Assembly: GCA_041591915.1 (NCBI GenBank)
Contig: JBFHRB010000056.1
Span: 1 to 14,580 of the forward strand
Source of the DNA: JBFHRB01 sp041591915
Lineage (GTDB): Bacteria; Actinomycetota; Nitriliruptoria; Nitriliruptorales; Nitriliruptoraceae
Reading direction: 5' to 3'
Length of the DNA: 14,580 nt
Of the stretch, positions 13,362-14,580 are shown piece after piece. The position numbers and the translations under genes are program-made. Each line of letters opens with the position of its first letter. The first letter of the stretch is position 1. The notes under the pieces were generated by a model. It was not told the origin of the DNA, searched no databases, and saw only the letters and a program-made list of their open reading frames with translations.

Positions 13362-13390
13362 TTGACACTGACCGACTGGTCAGTCAGACT
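13362..13390 (+). promoter_or_regulatory. proposed boxC promoter
   Basis: TTGACA (13362-13367, perfect -35) is followed after 17 bp by CAGACT (13385-13390, a weak -10). The predicted start near 13397 leaves about 34 bases of leader with GGAGG. The spacer is almost wholly a palindrome. Confidence 0.55.
13367..13384. promoter_or_regulatory. palindrome in the boxC promoter, probable TetR-type operator
   Basis: ACTGACC and GGTCAGT are perfect 7-bp arms around GACT. It fills the spacer between the boxC -35 and -10. Operators of this ACTGACC/GGTCAGT look are typical of TetR-family regulators in actinobacteria. It does not resemble the TGACA-N3-TGTCA sites near the TetR gene at 5198, so a different regulator outside the window is expected. 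A second overlapping repeat, GACTG/CAGTC, spans 13374-13385. Confidence 0.65.
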
Positions 13391-13430
13391 CGTTCCCAGG
13401 CTCCCGAGCGATCGTCCCGGAGGTCCCTCG

Positions 13431-14580
13431 TTGCAGGTCGAGTTCCAGACGCACCCATCCCGCTACCGCCACTGGGCCCTCGACGTCGACGGCGACGTCG
13501 CCACCCTGACGATGCAGGTCGACGAGGACGGCGGGCTCCTCGACGGCTACGAGCTCAAGCTCAACAGCTACGACCTCGGCGTCGACATCGAGCTCCACGA
13601 CGCGGTCCAGCGGCTGCGCTTCGAGCACCCCGAGGTGCGGGCCGTGATCCTCACCGGAGGGATCGACCGCGTGTTCTGCGCCGGCGCGAACATCAGGATG
13701 CTCGCCTCCTCCCCCCATCCGTGGAAGGTGAACTTCTGCAAGTTCACCAACGAGACCCGCAACGGCATCGAGGACGCGACGGCCAACTCCGGCCAGGCGT
13801 GGATCGCGGCGATCAACGGCACGTGTGCTGGCGGCGGGTACGAGCTGGCGCTGGCCTGCGACCACCTCATCCTCGTCGATGACAACTCCTCGACCGTCGC
13901 CCTGCCCGAGGTGCCGCTGCTCGCGGTCCTGCCTGGCACGGGCGGCCTGACGCGGCTGACCGACAAGCGCGGGGTGCGCCGCGACCTCGCCGACGTGTTC
14001 TCGACGCTGCAGGAGGGTGTCCGCGGCCAGCGCGCCGTCGACTGGCGCCTCGTGGACGAGGTCGCACCGGCATCGCAGCTCCTCGAGCGCGCACGCGACG
14101 TCGCCGAGCACCGTGCCGCGGCCTCCGACCGCCCGTCGGACGCCAGCGGCATCGAGCTGACCCCGCTCGCGCGCACCATCGAGGCCGACACCGTCACCTA
14201 CCCCAACCTGCGCATCGAGATCGACCGCGCGCTCGGCGTCGCGAACATGACGGTCATGGCGCCCGACGCCGACCCGCCCACCGACCTCGAGGCCATCCAC
14301 GCCGCCGGGTCGGCGTGGTGGCCCCTCGCCCTGTGCCGTGAGCTCGACGACGCGATCCTGCACCTGCGCACCAACGAGCTCGAGATCGGCACGTGGGTGT
14401 TCCGCACGGAGGGCGATCCCGACCGCGTGCTGGCCGCCGACGAGTCGGTCGAGGCGCACGGCAAGGACTGGTTCGTGCGCGAGGTGGGCCTGTTCTGGCA
14501 ACGGACCCTCACGCGACTCGACGTCACCTCACGCAGCCTCTTCGCGTTCGTCGAGCCGGGCAGCTGCTTCGTCGGCACCC
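13431..14580 (+). CDS. boxC: benzoyl-CoA-dihydrodiol lyase BoxC, 5' part (cut by the window edge)
   Basis: BoxC opens the non-aromatic ring of 2,3-epoxybenzoyl-CoA (made by BoxAB), giving 3,4-dehydroadipyl-CoA semialdehyde and formate in aerobic CoA-dependent benzoate catabolism. My translation gives 383 codons without a stop; the family is about 550 residues. The crotonase-type core shows VFCAGANIRM (81-90, oxyanion loop), WKVNFCKFTNETRN (98-111), INGTCAGGGYELALACD (128-144, with Glu138), and LPEVPLLAVLPGTGGLTR. The GANIRML, FCKFTNETRNGIED and AWWPLALCRELDDAILHLRTNELEIGTW-type stretches separate BoxC from ordinary enoyl-CoA hydratases. I place the start at TTG 13431, with GGAGG seven bases upstream; homology begins immediately after it (VEFQTHPSRYRHW). 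boxA and boxB are expected to the right. Confidence 0.93.
   Translation, partial: MQVEFQTHPSRYRHWALDVDGDVATLTMQVDEDGGLLDGYELKLNSYDLGVDIELHDAVQRLRFEHPEVRAVILTGGIDRVFCAGANIRMLASSPHPWKVNFCKFTNETRNGIEDATANSGQAWIAAINGTCAGGGYELALACDHLILVDDNSSTVALPEVPLLAVLPGTGGLTRLTDKRGVRRDLADVFSTLQEGVRGQRAVDWRLVDEVAPASQLLERARDVAEHRAAASDRPSDASGIELTPLARTIEADTVTYPNLRIEIDRALGVANMTVMAPDADPPTDLEAIHAAGSAWWPLALCRELDDAILHLRTNELEIGTWVFRTEGDPDRVLAADESVEAHGKDWFVREVGLFWQRTLTRLDVTSRSLFAFVEPGSCFVGT

Noticed and set aside
13380..14501. 373-codon open frame on the minus strand over boxC
   Set aside because: It is the antisense shadow of boxC. BoxC motifs are clear on the plus strand, and the minus frame shows no recognisable domain.
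1..14580. mobile element, CRISPR array, tRNA or rRNA
   Set aside because: I saw no transposase or integrase motif, no regularly spaced direct repeats, and no cloverleaf or rRNA-like stretch by eye on either strand. A covariance-model search would be needed to exclude small RNAs.

Overview
The window is very GC-rich, with strong G/C preference at third codon positions. It has GTG and TTG starts, GTGA gene overlaps, and several starts that look leaderless (a -10-like hexamer six bases before the start codon). Gene families (DUF3417-type glucan phosphorylase, PadR plus multi-spanning membrane protein pairs, MarR/YceI pairs) fit a free-living actinobacterium (Actinomycetota). I cannot name the genus. 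No rRNA, tRNA, CRISPR array, insertion sequence or phage gene was seen. It reads as ordinary chromosome rich in small local regulatory units, each a regulator next to its own palindromic operators.

Left block (1-3441, minus strand): a cut-off alpha/beta hydrolase, a small lipoprotein-like membrane protein and an alpha-glucan phosphorylase (GlgP) for glycogen or maltodextrin breakdown. Next (3608-5197), a PAS-containing orphan sensor histidine kinase overlaps by GTGA with a 99-residue CWWC protein. It is divergent from a TetR-family regulator, and three TGACA-N3-TGTCA-type sites fill the gap between them.

Middle block (5198-8101): the tetR gene converges on a two-span membrane protein of the family often mislabelled 'LigA', with a 15-bp perfect hairpin between them. 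A PadR regulator follows, with a 24-bp near-palindrome inside its promoter, coupled by GTGA to a multi-spanning membrane protein. That pair ends in a large nested hairpin.

Tailoring-like operon (8176-11225, plus): a DJ-1/PfpI protein of the isonitrile-hydratase-like subgroup, a SAM-dependent O-methyltransferase and a GT-B glycosyltransferase, closely spaced. No scaffold-building enzyme is visible, so the substrate is unknown.

Right block (11246-14580): a MarR regulator diverges from a YceI-like lipid-binding protein, with three TTGA-N4-TCAA-type sites spaced about 42 and 31 bp apart in the shared promoter region. After a terminator come an alpha/beta hydrolase and the first 383 codons of boxC (benzoyl-CoA-dihydrodiol lyase), the ring-cleavage step of the aerobic CoA-dependent benzoate (box) pathway. 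boxC has a TetR-type palindrome in its promoter. The rest of the box cluster probably lies beyond the right edge.
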